DNA from: Sternotherus odoratus | Taxonomy: Eukaryota; Chordata; Testudines; Kinosternidae | Assembly: GCA_032164245.1 (NCBI GenBank) | Contig: JAVMKO010000003.1 | Coordinates: 4,102,651-4,166,650 of the forward strand | DNA length: 64,000 nucleotides | Direction of reading: 5' to 3' | In this document: in pieces, positions 44,701 to 56,305 of the stretch | Layout of the letters: each line of letters begins with the position of its first letter | How positions within the stretch are numbered: position 1 is the first letter of the stretch | Translations under genes and position numbers: made by a program | Notes under the pieces: generated by a model | What the model saw: the letters and a program-made list of their open reading frames with translations, nothing else | Database searches by the model: none | What the model was told of the DNA's origin: nothing

Positions 44701-45182
44701 TGAAATATTTATTAGCCCTTGACAATAGATGTTTAATGCTTCAAGAGGTAATAACCAATATTCCGTTAGAGTTATAAAATAAAAGCAACATTCAGGGAAG
44801 TTTGTGAGATTCTCAGCAGCCTCCCCTTCCCCTTGTTCTATATTTAAACTGTCAACTAGATTAAAATCATCAGTGCAGGAATGAGAATTTTATTGACATG
44901 CTTCATAGGTAGTATGGCTCTATAAAATAAACACATACAGAGCACACTGTCGGGTGTTACTGCACAGGCGGAGATTTTTATAGCACTGACCTGGGGGAGT
45001 TTGTATCTGAAATCAATCCCTGATATAAAAGAGATTCCAGAGGATACAGAGGGACAGATTTTACAAATGTCTGTACAACCCATTTACTATTTTACACTCA
45101 ACTTGAGGGGAAGAGAAGGGGAGTGTGTAATACCCAGAATTCTTTCACAGGAACATTCACATGGAACTTGTAGTATAACATA

Positions 45183-45785
45183 CTGACAATATACTGGCAT
45201 TAGAAAAGGTTCACAGAAGAGCAACTAAAATGATTAGGGGTTTGAAACAGGTCCCATATGAGGAGAGATTAAAGAGGCTAGGACTTTTCAACTTGGAAAA
45301 GAGGAAATTTATGGGAGGGGGGAGGGGGAATTTGATAAAGGTATATAAAATCATGAGTGGTGTGGAGAAAGTAAATAAGGAAAAGTTATTTATCTGTCCC
45401 CATAATATAAGAACTAGAGGCCACTACATGAAATTAATGGGCAGCAGGTTTAAAACAAATGAAAGGAAGTTCTTCTTCACACAGCGCACAGTCAACCTGT
45501 GGAACTCCTTGCCTGAGGAGGTTGACACTACTAGGAAAATAACAGGGTTTAATAAATTAATGGAGGTTAAGTCTATTAATGGCTACTAGCCAGGATGGGT
45601 AAGGAATGGTGTCCCTAGCCTCTGTTTGTCAGACGATGGTGATGGATGGCAAGAGAGAGATCACTTGATTATTACCTGTTAGGTTCCTTCACTCGGGGCA
45701 CCTGGCATTGGCCACGGTCAGTAGACAGGATACTGGGCTAGATGGACCTTTGGTCTGACCCAGTATGGCCAGTCTTATGTTAATA
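45183..45785 (+). mobile_element. CR1 LINE 3' fragment, close relative of the 24.9-kb copy
   Basis: Encodes MIRGLKQVPYEERLKRLGLF, then KIMSGVEKVNKEKLFICPHN and VNLWNSLPEE, with a small in-frame insertion (GGGR) near 45312. Terminus GGACCTTTGGTCTGACCCAG near 45744. Nearly the same subfamily as the copy ending at 27411. Confidence 0.92.
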
Positions 45786-47154
45786 TGCGGAATTAGTCAC
45801 TCCCCACAACACAGATGTACTGATTCTCCACTGACCTGCATCTTGTGCAGTCATTTCTGCCGGTGCCCAGTGCAAAATGGGTGAAAAATGCTACCCCATA
45901 AGAACCAGGGATTCTTCTGGACTTCACACTGGTCTACATGACTGTGCAAGCTCAAGGGCAATGGAAAATTGAGCCCTGAGGAACTTGACGCGTGTATGTC
46001 CGCAGGACTGGGCCTAATAACCACCTCACTCGGTTCCAACCTGCCTTTCATATAAAGCAAAATAAAAAACCAGAGATTCACCCTTTCTGGTGTCAGTGAC
46101 AAAGCGGTCGCACACTGCTCCTCTGGTTTATCAAGGCTCGGCCACCCGTTCCTATCATTTCACTGGACAACACTAGGAATCAACCAGGATTAAGAGGACA
46201 ATGCGGAGGGAACGGATACTTTGCTGACAAAATGATCCACACAACAATTCCTGCATTTAATCACTTTCGGTTATCCGAAAATTCTCAGCCTGCCCATGAA
46301 CTAAAAATCCAGCCGTACACAGCCCGGATGATGCCAGAAACCAGATCACAGCAGTTCACAGATCTAGTCAAAGCTAGGACTCCGGACAGTTGAGGATATT
46401 TTCCATGGCACAAATGGGAGCTGGGCACCAGGCTCCCACTGGACAACCTTCACCAACTTCAATGGGAGACGAGTGCCTACACTGCCCTTCTGCCCCACTG
46501 AAATCTCTTAGTATCTCTCTAAGGAGAATATTTACAGAGCACAGCGCAGTCTGTAGAAATGCCTCTCTCTCTTTTCCCACATTCATTTGTTTGTTTCGCT
46601 CACCACCTGTTAAGTCTTGATTTTAACCCAGATTGTAAATTTTTTAGGGATTGTCTTTTTAAGACTACATACATGTAATGGGCTTCTGCTCCCTGACTGT
46701 GACCTCTAGGTACTACCATAGTACAAATAATAAACAAAGTCTTAACAGGTTATAAAGGTCTGTTTTAATGTTTATTTTTAAAATACTGACCAAAATGAAA
46801 GCAACTTTACAAGTAATTTTTTTTAAATCAAAAAGTTTGCAAATTCTAATGATTTTGGACCACACAGTAAACTTAATTTTATCAATTAAGTCAGGCTAGT
46901 AACAGCCACAATGACCAGGTCTCAAGAGACAAGGACATTGTCCAGTTAAAAACCCACTTTAAAAATAAAATAAAGTGTCCCAGTTATGCTGATTATTAAA
47001 ACAGGAATAATGGTTAAAATCAAACTCACTTTTCACGGTGTCCCATTTGCTCACTGACTGCAGTTCATTCAGATTAGATAAAGAACACTGACTAGCCAAT
47101 GCTATCTTCTAGTCCTCTTACACTAGCAAAGTGCTGCAATGTTTGATTTGCAAA

Positions 47155-47281
47155 CACTGGGGCCAACCCTGCACCCCCAATTCCTCTCACTACTGAGCAC
47201 CCCAAACTCCCATCAACTTCAAAAGACAACTGAGGATGCTTGGCAACTCATAGCCATCATGTTACAGGATCAGGCCTCCAT
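47155..47281. mobile_element. Old palindromic-ended MITE
   Basis: TGGGGCCAACCCTGCACCCC and ACAGGATCAGGCCTCCA are inverted ends of the GATCCTGCA family, with CTCCCATCAACTTCAAAAGA in the centre. Confidence 0.5.
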
Positions 47282-47599
47282 TATGATTTACACTGTACTC
47301 TAGAGCCTGCTAATTGCATTTAAAGAACAAAAGCATCGATCCCAATTCTGATTCCCCCTTAAACCAATGCAAATCATGAGTAACTCAAATAAAATCAATG
47401 CATTTAAACTGGAGAGATCAGAATCAGGCGGACAGTCGTACACTAAGAGATTACAATCTAATTTTAGACATGACAGCCTTTCATGCAGTTTGAATGAATT
47501 AATTTTTAAATCCTTTAATTAATTAAAAACCTTTAAAGAAGTTTGAATTTACTTTATTTCCAGGAGCCATTTCCACTTGCACTGCTTTTCATACAATGT

Positions 47600-47645
47600 T
47601 CTCTTGTTGGATTTGGTTTTTTGTTTGCTTTTTTTTTTTTTTTTT
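47600..47645 (+). repeat. T-rich run
   Basis: Poly(T) of about 17 bases preceded by TTGGTTTTTTGTTTGC. The frames over it are low complexity. Confidence 0.7.
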
Positions 47646-47704
47646 ACAAAACTTGTATGTTAGACTTAAACTACTGTTATTTATTTGCATGAAAACAGTA
47701 CTTG

Positions 47705-47800
47705 AAGACCCCAATCTGGGATCGGGGCGCCTTTGTGCTAGGCACCATACACACTTAATGAGAGGACAGTTCCTGTCCCAACAAGCTTTCAACGCAAGTG
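47705..47800 (-). mobile_element. SINE 3' tail fragment
   Basis: GACCCCAATCTGGGATCGGG, then TTTGTGCTAGGCACCATACA and GGACAGTTCCTGTCCCAACA match the tail unit seen at 24115 and 51662. Confidence 0.6.
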
Positions 47801-48994
47801 AATCAGACTGAAATGATCACCTCCCTCCAGCTCTAACACCACAGTGAGCCTCACCAAGTCACACTAATACCTGTTAGCCCTGGGCCTAATACAAGGTTTT
47901 GCAAATTACCGAATAAGGGAATTTCACCCCGTGCAGAAGGCCAGCATGAGGCATACACAACATCTAAGTGCTACAGGCCACGTGCTGGCCCTCTGCACAC
48001 AGGTGACTGTCATCCTGCTCAAAATACAAGTCTCAAAGGCTCCATTTCTAGACTAGCGCCATATATTGTAACTTTAAACCACGACATTAATGACAAAGTC
48101 ACAGCAAAGCCAGGTTAGGCTAAAACGCCTGTGGTGCTTGGTGTTGCTCAATGCATACAGATGAAGGGCAAGGACCTAATTAACTTCTTCAATTAATAAT
48201 GTTTTTTAACCTTAAACAGCAGAATCGGTAGTTAGCAGACAACTTTTATTGCCCCTTAAATCACTTTACAAAAGAAAATGTGCATTTCAGCCAAGACAGG
48301 AAATTTAAGATTCTCTAGATTGCAGGCAACAGATCTAATCACGTATGCTCTCGTCTAACAACCAAATCCTGATAGATGCCCACTATCTAAAGTTGTTAAT
48401 AATTTCAACATACTTGTGGGTGTTCAGCCCTGCTCAGGATCAGGCCCACATACAATATACGCAGAGACTTTGGCTACTTAGGAGAAATTGGCTTTTCTTG
48501 TAGTTTTGCTTCTTTGAAGATAATATCTCACAGGATTTTCCCTCGAGTCTCTTTTGTCTAGTGAGACACCAAGAGAACCGATATGGATTCAGAATTGAGG
48601 AACAACATTTAAAAATAATGTATAGCTTCTCTATTTCCTGAACATAGTCAATGCACTGCTACAGTACTTTATTTACTGCAAGAGTATCATGTGTGAAATT
48701 CAAAATCCCAAGAGTTGCATTCCAGCAGAGATATCCTCTAGGTATTTTATTTACCTGGCTTATTAAACAGAACACGTTACACTTGACTGAGATTACCATT
48801 GGTGACTAAAGCATGCAAATGCAAAACCATGACAAGAAACTGTTAGAGGTTATCAGTGCAGGTCTCTGGTGGGCAGGTGAGTGAATAAGGGGTCATTTAT
48901 ACTACATTCTAGTTATCATTTTAAAAATTTTTTAAGAGGAGTAAAAAATGCATCAGAGCCCCTAAACTGCACAGAGATGATGTAACCGCTCTGG

Positions 48995-49062
48995 AGTATC
49001 TAGTATTGGTCACTGTTGAGAGACAGGATATTGGGCTAGGTGGTTCCGAGGTTTGCTCCAGT
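48995..49062 (+). mobile_element. Short CR1 3' end fragment
   Basis: TATTGGTCACTGTTGAGAGA, then GATATTGGGCTAGGTGG follows the penultimate CR1 segment. Confidence 0.6.
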
Positions 49063-49979
49063 CTAGCAATTCCCTACATAACGATCAGAAAGTAGAACCT
49101 CACTCTTCTCCCACTGAGAGTAACTCCCATTGAACTACTTCCTAATGACAGGTAGAAACTGGTTGTGAAGCTTCCTGCGGCTGACCGCGAGGCACTTGAT
49201 TTCTGAACTGCTTCACCGAATAGAAGAGTATTTGATTTCAGGAAAGCAAACAAACCTAGGGTCAAATGTTTCCCTAGTGAGGAGTACAGAATGTAATCCA
49301 GGATTTAGAGATCATGATGCAATAGGAGGAGTATTAATCTACAGCCTGAATCATCCCCAGGGTTTTACTCATGACTTCATGGGAAAGAAATCTGCATGTG
49401 GATCCCATTGTTAAGTTTCAACCCCCACAAGGAAGAGATAGTGGTGCCATTCACAACCCTGGGAAATCAGTGATCACTGGAGGCCGGGGTAATCTGCCCA
49501 GATATCTCACTAGGGTTCTGTGTTAGTGCTGGCTCCTAGAAGCCTTTTCCTAGTCTCAGGACCTCCACCTAGCTGCTGCCACTCGTGACTACTGAAAGAA
49601 GGGACATTCCTCAGAAGAGAGATAAAATTTTATTACAGCGAATGTTAAAATGATATAATACACCGGTTGAGGGGGAAAAGCATGTGTACATATGGGTATA
49701 GTGCTTAGATTATCCACAAATACAAAGTTTATTTTTAAAAGGTCATATGATACATATAGTACATAATCATCAATAACGCACATTTAGGAGAATAAATTTA
49801 AGAATACAGTTTAGATATTAGCATCCAAGTATTCGGGTACATCACTCAAAAGTTGTAGAGATTTAGTTGTGGAAACCAAAAGATATCAATGAGAGAAGAT
49901 TCTCAATTACTGAAGGACAATTAGGGTAGGCTGTCCATCCATGAGGAAAGTATTTCAGTTACTTTCCCTACTTCACTTC

Positions 49980-50480
49980 TCATCGGCATTCCAGCTCATC
50001 CCTCCTGATATTGCCAATGACTGGTGATGTGTTACATGTAGATGTCCCTCGCATCAGCTGAGTGTAGTGTTGACCACTTTCACATTCTCTCAACACACAC
50101 TTGTTACAGGGGTCCCATGCGCCCAAGGCTCCAACTATCAGCGTGTGTGTCTGAACCTGATAACCCCTAGCTCTCAAGGTTTCAGCAGAGGGGCGTATTT
50201 CTCTACCTTTCAAGCTCAGGAGTCATGGAAGGCCCGGGTCCTGTTCTCTAAGAGCATGGACGTCTACCATGATCATCTTCTAGTCCTCGTTGGGGATGAC
50301 AATGTACGGTTGCAGTTGGCAGTCAGTTCCGAGGATGGTGGAGTTCATGACAAACTTTCCTATGGGTAGTGGGCTGATTCTGACCAGTTGATCTTGGATG
50401 GTGTTGTGTCACAGACGCCAGGCTCTGGAATGGGGCTTGCAACTAGATAGGACGTGGGGTAATGTCTCGTTGACTTAGCC
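49980..50480 (-). mobile_element. LINE C-terminal fragment, possible restriction-like endonuclease type
   Basis: Minus-strand reading gives LQPYIVIPNED, KMIMVDVHALREQD, then after a stop TLIVGALGAWDPCNKCVLRE and HYTQLMRGTSTCNTSPVIGN. The layout of a P...N.D block, an IVDV-like block and IVGALG..W.P.N is that of the C-terminal region of retrotransposons with a restriction-like endonuclease or a related tail. It is not CR1. Stops and frameshifts make it dead. Clade not determined. Confidence 0.55.
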
Positions 50481-51333
50481 TCATTTTCTACATCGCGTCT
50501 CCCAATTCCCATGCCGGACAGCTCCATTCAGGGAAACGCAGTTGAGCCAGGGCTTGTGAATCCACATTGGGTCAGGCTGCCCACAGGTAGGACTAACCGA
50601 AACTAAGCAGGACTGGAGTGAGAGAGAGGGGCTAGGAGTGGAGGGGAACACAATGTGTCTTCTTAGCCCTACCATCCTCCCCCATAGCCTTCCCATTCTC
50701 TGCTCCACTCCCATGAATGGACCCTGGACCTGCAGCGCCCCCTCTGCAGGGTACAAAAGAGTGGGGATAAGGCTATGGAGATAGATGACCGCCCTTTTTT
50801 AAAGAGGGGTGATCCAGGCTCTAAGAATCCCGTCTGCGTGCTGATCTAAGGGATCCTGGTGTGGGAAGGAAAGGCAAACGAACTGTCAGAAGTGACCGTA
50901 ATTAAGTCAAATAGACATTCCTCTAAAAAAGAAAAATGCAAGAGATAAAGCAGTTGCCAAGACGGGCATGCTGAGAGAACTAAAGGCAACAATCCTGGCA
51001 AAGCGTAGAAGTAACCAAGCAAGACTATATAGAATAAGTTGATGCTTGCAGGGGAAGTTACAGACAGTTCAAGACTAGGAGTTAATGCTGTCGGAGAGAT
51101 TCAGGAATTTAATCAGACTATCAGGAGAAAAGACTAATAACAGAAAGAGGAGGGGATTACATAAATGGCAATTCAAAGGATTTTAAAAGGCTGCTCCGCA
51201 CCATGAACAAACTCATTCTTTAATAAGACAACTAATGTAAAGAAGTAGAAAGGATTAGAATGCAATGATGAGATCACTACTGATACAACAGATCAAGAAC
51301 ACTGGAAAACTGAATATATACGAGTGTATGGTC

Positions 51334-51466
51334 CAGGGGTTGGCAGCCTTTCAGAAATGCAGAGCCCCCTCACCCACCCCCCACCCCGGACCAGTGGCCA
51401 GGGCCCGGGAAGTGTGAGTGCCACTAAAAATCAGCTTGCATGCTTGCCATGGGTTGCCTACCCCTG
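51334..51466. mobile_element. hAT-type MITE, short relative of the 19.3-kb element
   Basis: Starts CAGGGGTTGGCAGCCTTTCA and ends GGGTTGCCTACCCCTG. The inner AGTGCCACTAAAAATCAGCT matches the reverse of the 19337 element (AGCTGATTTTCAGTGGCACT). Internally deleted to 133 bp. Target duplication ambiguous. Confidence 0.8.
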
Positions 51467-51661
51467 GTCCAGATGCTAAACCTCCCAGGATCTTGCAATC
51501 ATTTCCAAATAAGCTTATCCAACTATTGCCAATTATTTTTTTAAATAGCCTAAAGAAGTTGGCAAGTACCAGAGAGGCTGGGAAAAAAAGTAAATGTGAT
51601 ACTCGTTTCTCCCTCCTTCCCCCCCCAAAAGAAAATCTATTATTTTTTCTTATTTGTATTG

Positions 51662-51776
51662 AGATAGAACCTCGAGGCTCCAATCAAGGATCAGAGCCCC
51701 ATCATGTTGGGTGCTGTAAACACAATAATAAAAAGACAGTTCTTGCCCCAGAAGCTTATAATCTAAGTATGTGGTG
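51662..51776 (-). mobile_element. SINE 3' tail fragment
   Basis: CCTCGAGGCTCCAATCAAGG, AGCCCCATCATGTTGGGTGC and CAGTTCTTGCCCCAGAAGCT are the tail unit in reverse. Confidence 0.65.
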
Positions 51777-53934
51777 GGAGATAAGAGGTGAATGCAACAA
51801 AAAGATGTATGGATTTATCTTACCCCTCATCTGATATTAATCTTCAGTGAAATAGTGAAATATTTAGAAGAAACTATGCCAGTGACAGGCGCATAATGAA
51901 ACCATGCGCCCCTCACACCTGAGTTTTATAAAGATGAAACCATGCTATAAAAATCTTGATCTTTTGGTACGTAATTACAAAATGACTGGATGAAAGAAAT
52001 GCAGCGGATGAGAAATTTTTCTGTCTTAAAATCTTACTTGAAAAGATAATTTAGATCATTTTGAATATGAACGACATCACACGAACTGAAAAGTAGCTGA
52101 CAGCTCATAAAGGAAGGTAATTGACAAAAAGTAATGTAGCAAGTTGTGGGAAGCGATCATCATATTTGAGTAGGAAGTTGCACAATACTAGATACTGCAG
52201 CAGGTGTATTAAGTGTGATCATCCTAAATGAGGGAGCTAGGGCATAAAATCTCTCTCAGATTCCCAAGGCATAAGGTAGCTCATCACCCCTCAGTCAGAT
52301 GGCCCATAAAGGGACAGGAATTGGTCAGAGTGTAAGGAAGGAGGAATGGATTTACATTCTGTGTGTAAAAGAAAGTGCAGGCTGACTTAATGACAATGAG
52401 ACCTGTCAGGCTGTGGGAATATCCTCCCAAAGACAGATCGGACAAGACCAAATAATACACCTTCTCATCTCTAGCTTTTCTTATTCTATCAGACAAGATT
52501 AAACACATTTTTAAATTTGGAATGGAGTGTGGGGGAGAGAGACTAATTGAAATTAGGGAGCATGTTCTGAGCCGAAGGTGCTGGGAATCAAGTACATATT
52601 TTCCACCAGCCCTGGATGCCGAACATTTATCCTGCTGTGTCACCTTTCACACAAAAAGCGCTTTGGTTGAGTCACACTGTCTTGAAAGTGTGGCTCAAAC
52701 TGCAAAAATCTGACACCCTGCCAAAGAGGAAAGATCCCATGTTTTGGCTCTTTAAGACAGAAGAGAGTGACAGTTCTCCCTCCAGATGCACACCATGCCA
52801 GAGAGGAACAGGGCTCCCAGGAAAGGATTGGGAGGTTTCCTCCACAGCCACAGACTTGGCATCCCAGCTTGGTGTTCTGCAGTCATTATCTACTTTAGAT
52901 TCAAATTAACACCAAATACACAATCAAATCATCAAAATAACACAGCCTGAGTAACAACCATTAGAATTTGTATTTCTGTGGATCTAAGTTTGTTCGGTAT
53001 TTTCCCCATTAATAGCTGTAACAACATTGTGTTCTTACAACAGGACATCACATGGCTCACTGAGTTGAGCGCAAACATCAAAGACATGAGAACGCTTCGT
53101 GACATGGAGACTACCATCAGAAAGCAGATCGAACGACAGAAGAACAGAGGAGGAGGATGATCTTGTGCTCTGGACTGAGTCTCAACAAATCTAGATTTAT
53201 TCCTGGCTCTATTGAGCGAGTCACTTAAAGTCATATATATCCCAACTTCATCAAGCTACACTCTAGTACAAAATCTTCCCAGTGACCTTTGCACTGTTCA
53301 GTAGAATAGCTTTCCAAATTCATGGAATGTCTGACACGTGCTGATCTGTTGACATAATTACTACAAAAGCATAGGAGGTTCGTGGGTTTTTGTTAGAGTC
53401 TGCGGTTGAGGAAGATGGGATAGGTATTGCTTTGGGGCATCTGCTGAGGATGAAAATGAAAGACACACAGAGTATTGGAGCAGGTTATCAGCAAGGCTAC
53501 ATGCAACAAGCCTCTCCCTCAAGTTCTTATTTCCATGCTTTTCAGGTTGTCGCTGTGTAAGGTGTGTCCTACTGCAACCTTAACCGTCACTAACCATAGG
53601 TTTTGTTTGCTAAAAATAATACATTTATCCTCAAAGGCTACTCAGATCAGGTAGAAATTGGACAGAAAGTGACCATAGCTGAGTGGATATTGAGTGGCAA
53701 CCATCATTTAGTAAGAAACCTTAATTAGGAAAGCACTCCACCCAATCTTAAGGCCCAGCAGGAGGTTCCAAAATGCAGAATTTCATGTATAAGAGCATCA
53801 GGACCTCCAAGTTCATTAGTCCCGGTGAGAAATGAGTTTGGTGTTCTCAGTCTAGTTGTCCCCATTGCAAAAAACTTCATCAAAATGATCACTAACTGGA
53901 AACCTTGTGGCCAATCTCAGCGCAGTCCATTAGG

Positions 53935-54075
53935 GCTAAGGTCTAGTGTTCTAGTACGTCACTGGGAGCTAGGAAGTCTAAGAGGGCTAATTCCCTGTTC
54001 TGCCACTGGCTTGTGGTGTAAACTTGGGCAGCCTCCCTGTGCCTCAGTTTCCTTGCCTGTAGAGTTCATATAATG
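53935..54075 (+). mobile_element. MIR-like SINE copy
   Basis: TGCCACTGGCTTGTGGTGTA, then AACTTGGGCAGCCTCCCTGT and GCCTCAGTTTCCTTGCCTGT is the MIR head and core in forward orientation. The core match is strong. Confidence 0.75.
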
Positions 54076-54383
54076 TTTGCTACCTATACTCTTGTGCTGT
54101 TTAATTTCAAGATCTTTAATAAACACACACAGAACCATGCGAATGTCATCATCGCTGTTACTACAGAATGAACCATGGAGCCAAATTCCTATCTTGTCCC
54201 TGACAGGGCCTCCCCCAATTCAGTCTGAAGATGCTTCAGCAGGGCAGCTCCTGAAAGCTACTACCACTATTGGCCTTGCTGAACCTGCTCAGTGGATGGA
54301 AGCAGTGAGTCCAGGGCTGGCAATCTGCCACCTTTCACCAATGCTAGATTTACTCAAACATTTCATTTTCTTAAAAGCCAACT

Positions 54384-54418
54384 GCACCCCCCCCCCCCCC
54401 CCACACACACACACACAA
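54384..54418 (+). repeat. Poly(C) run followed by (AC)n
   Basis: About 16 C then about eight CA units, in an otherwise unremarkable region. Confidence 0.9.
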
Positions 54419-54424
54419 AACTCA

Positions 54425-54520
54425 GTTATAATGAGGTTGTCCCAAAGAATAATCAGGCCCCATTGGTTTAGATGCTGTACAAACACAATGCCCCAAAGAA
54501 CTCACAGTCTAAACATATGA
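54425..54520 (-). mobile_element. SINE 3' tail fragment
   Basis: AATCAGGCCCCATTGGTTTA, then GATGCTGTACAAACACAATG and CCCCAAAGAACTCACAGTCT follow the tail unit. Confidence 0.6.
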
Positions 54521-56044
54521 CAAGACAGCAGGTGAAAAACAGAGGGAGGACGCTGACAGCACAATGATCACATCTGGTACAATAATGAATATTTATAAGA
54601 GAAAATAATTCCTAGTCCTCCACACTATTAAAACACCCACAGATCAGCTCAAGTTTTATAGGCAGCACTGTAGCAGAAATACTATTATTCAAGATCTGAA
54701 AACTGAACCAAACACTACCATACCACACACAGGAGGGCATAGTAGGTTCATTCTTATGATCTCCCTTCTACCATGAGAACCCCTTTGTCTGCATGGACAG
54801 CCTGAGAGTTCAGAGTTGCCTATGCAGTATTTATAACGGTATGACAAACGGTCGCAGTAGCCATGGAATAAACTCCTTTATTTTGGCGACCAAGGGATAA
54901 ATTGACTGGGGCTATCGGGTGCTACCTAAATAATCGACATACCAAATACTATGGACACAGAATAGACAAGGGGATGCATCTGCTAAACTGAAGAACAAAG
55001 AAGTAACTGTAGTTCTAAACATTGATGTCCACAGAGTGCTAATGATGTACTGCAGCGTAGCAGGTGAGGAAGAAAACAAACAGCAAAAACGCAAATACAG
55101 TAGGGGAGAAAAGGGTATTCTTTGCTGTAGATTTACTTGTCATATATGATAGCAGGGTTTTCAATGACAATCCTCTGTGATAATGTTAGAGTTTGTAGAC
55201 CCCAATCAGAAGTTCAATACTATTTGATTTATGATATGAACATGCTGCATTGACCACTTTGGGAAGAAATTAAGCACCCTATCAGTGGAGGGGTATTTGG
55301 GGCAAAAGATTGGGTGACAGTCTTAAAAGGGACACAGTCACGGTTGGTAGGTCTAAAAGGGAAAAAATACCCTCTCTCTGACAACAGATCTACCAGCACC
55401 AGTGACTTTCCCACCCACCCCCCTTCCCAAGTCTTTCCCGCTATTTGTTTTGTAACACAAAGGCTAGTGCCTTCACACAAGGAATTTATTTATTTAAAAT
55501 TTGGGGGGAAAATATCCTTCCAAAAACCGAGACACACATCCCAGCAGAGTGGAGATGCGAAGAGCAAAGAGTCAGTCTCTCTTTATTTGGCTCCGGGGTG
55601 ACCTCACCTGGAACAATATGTTCAGTCCTAGGCATCTCACTGCCAGAAAGATATTGATAAATTGAAGGGAGATCAGAAAGAGCAATAAAATCAGTGGGGT
55701 TGGATTTGTGATGGAAAATTAAATAAGCTGAATCTGTATTCAGTAGTGTGGGTAAGTGAGGATATGAGAACAATGAGCAAACATTTTAAGATTGTAAACA
55801 CCAAGGAGACAGAAGAATTGTAAAGTGTGTGTTTGAAGGTAGGAGGGGGAAGAGAATGTAATGAGCAGTGAAGAGATGAAATTAAAAGATGGAAAAATCA
55901 GCGTGAACTGGGAAACACTTCCTGACTCCATTAGCCTGTGGAACTGTGTCCCAGGAGAATAATGGAGGCCCCACCACTTGAGAACTAGTAGCAGTATTCT
56001 GCTTACAGTCTAGTAGGCAACTATTCTGCTTACAGTCGATGTAG

Positions 56045-56305
56045 GCAACTAAATAATAATAGATCGCATTTATTTATCATGTTGTGTGTTCAAAATACTG
56101 CACAGACATTAATCTTTAGAACACTTGTTTGGGGTAGGTGAGTAAATATGTTACCCATTTTTCAGATGAGGAAACTGAGGCATATTAAGGTCAAGTGCCC
56201 TGCTCAAGGCCGTAGAGTGAGGAAGCTACACAACCTGGATTAGAACTCAGCACTTCCTGATTTTCCACCTGGTGCTCATTCCTATAGACCACGCTGCCTT
56301 CACCG
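56045..56305 (-). mobile_element. MIR-like CORE-SINE, near full length
   Basis: Tail-side ATTTATTTATCATGTTGTGT, then CAGATGAGGAAACTGAGGCA in the core and ACCTGGATTAGAACTCAGCA, ending with the head CCTATAGACCACGCTGCCT. One of the longest copies of the family here. Confidence 0.75.

Noticed and set aside
52978..53160. Plus-strand frame with a charged helix-like end (about ITWLTELSANIKDMRTLRD then METTIRKQIERQKNRGGG)
   Set aside because: It looks somewhat coding-like and is preceded by a CAG after T-rich text, but I recognise no protein and there is no further exon. Possible processed fragment; not enough to call.
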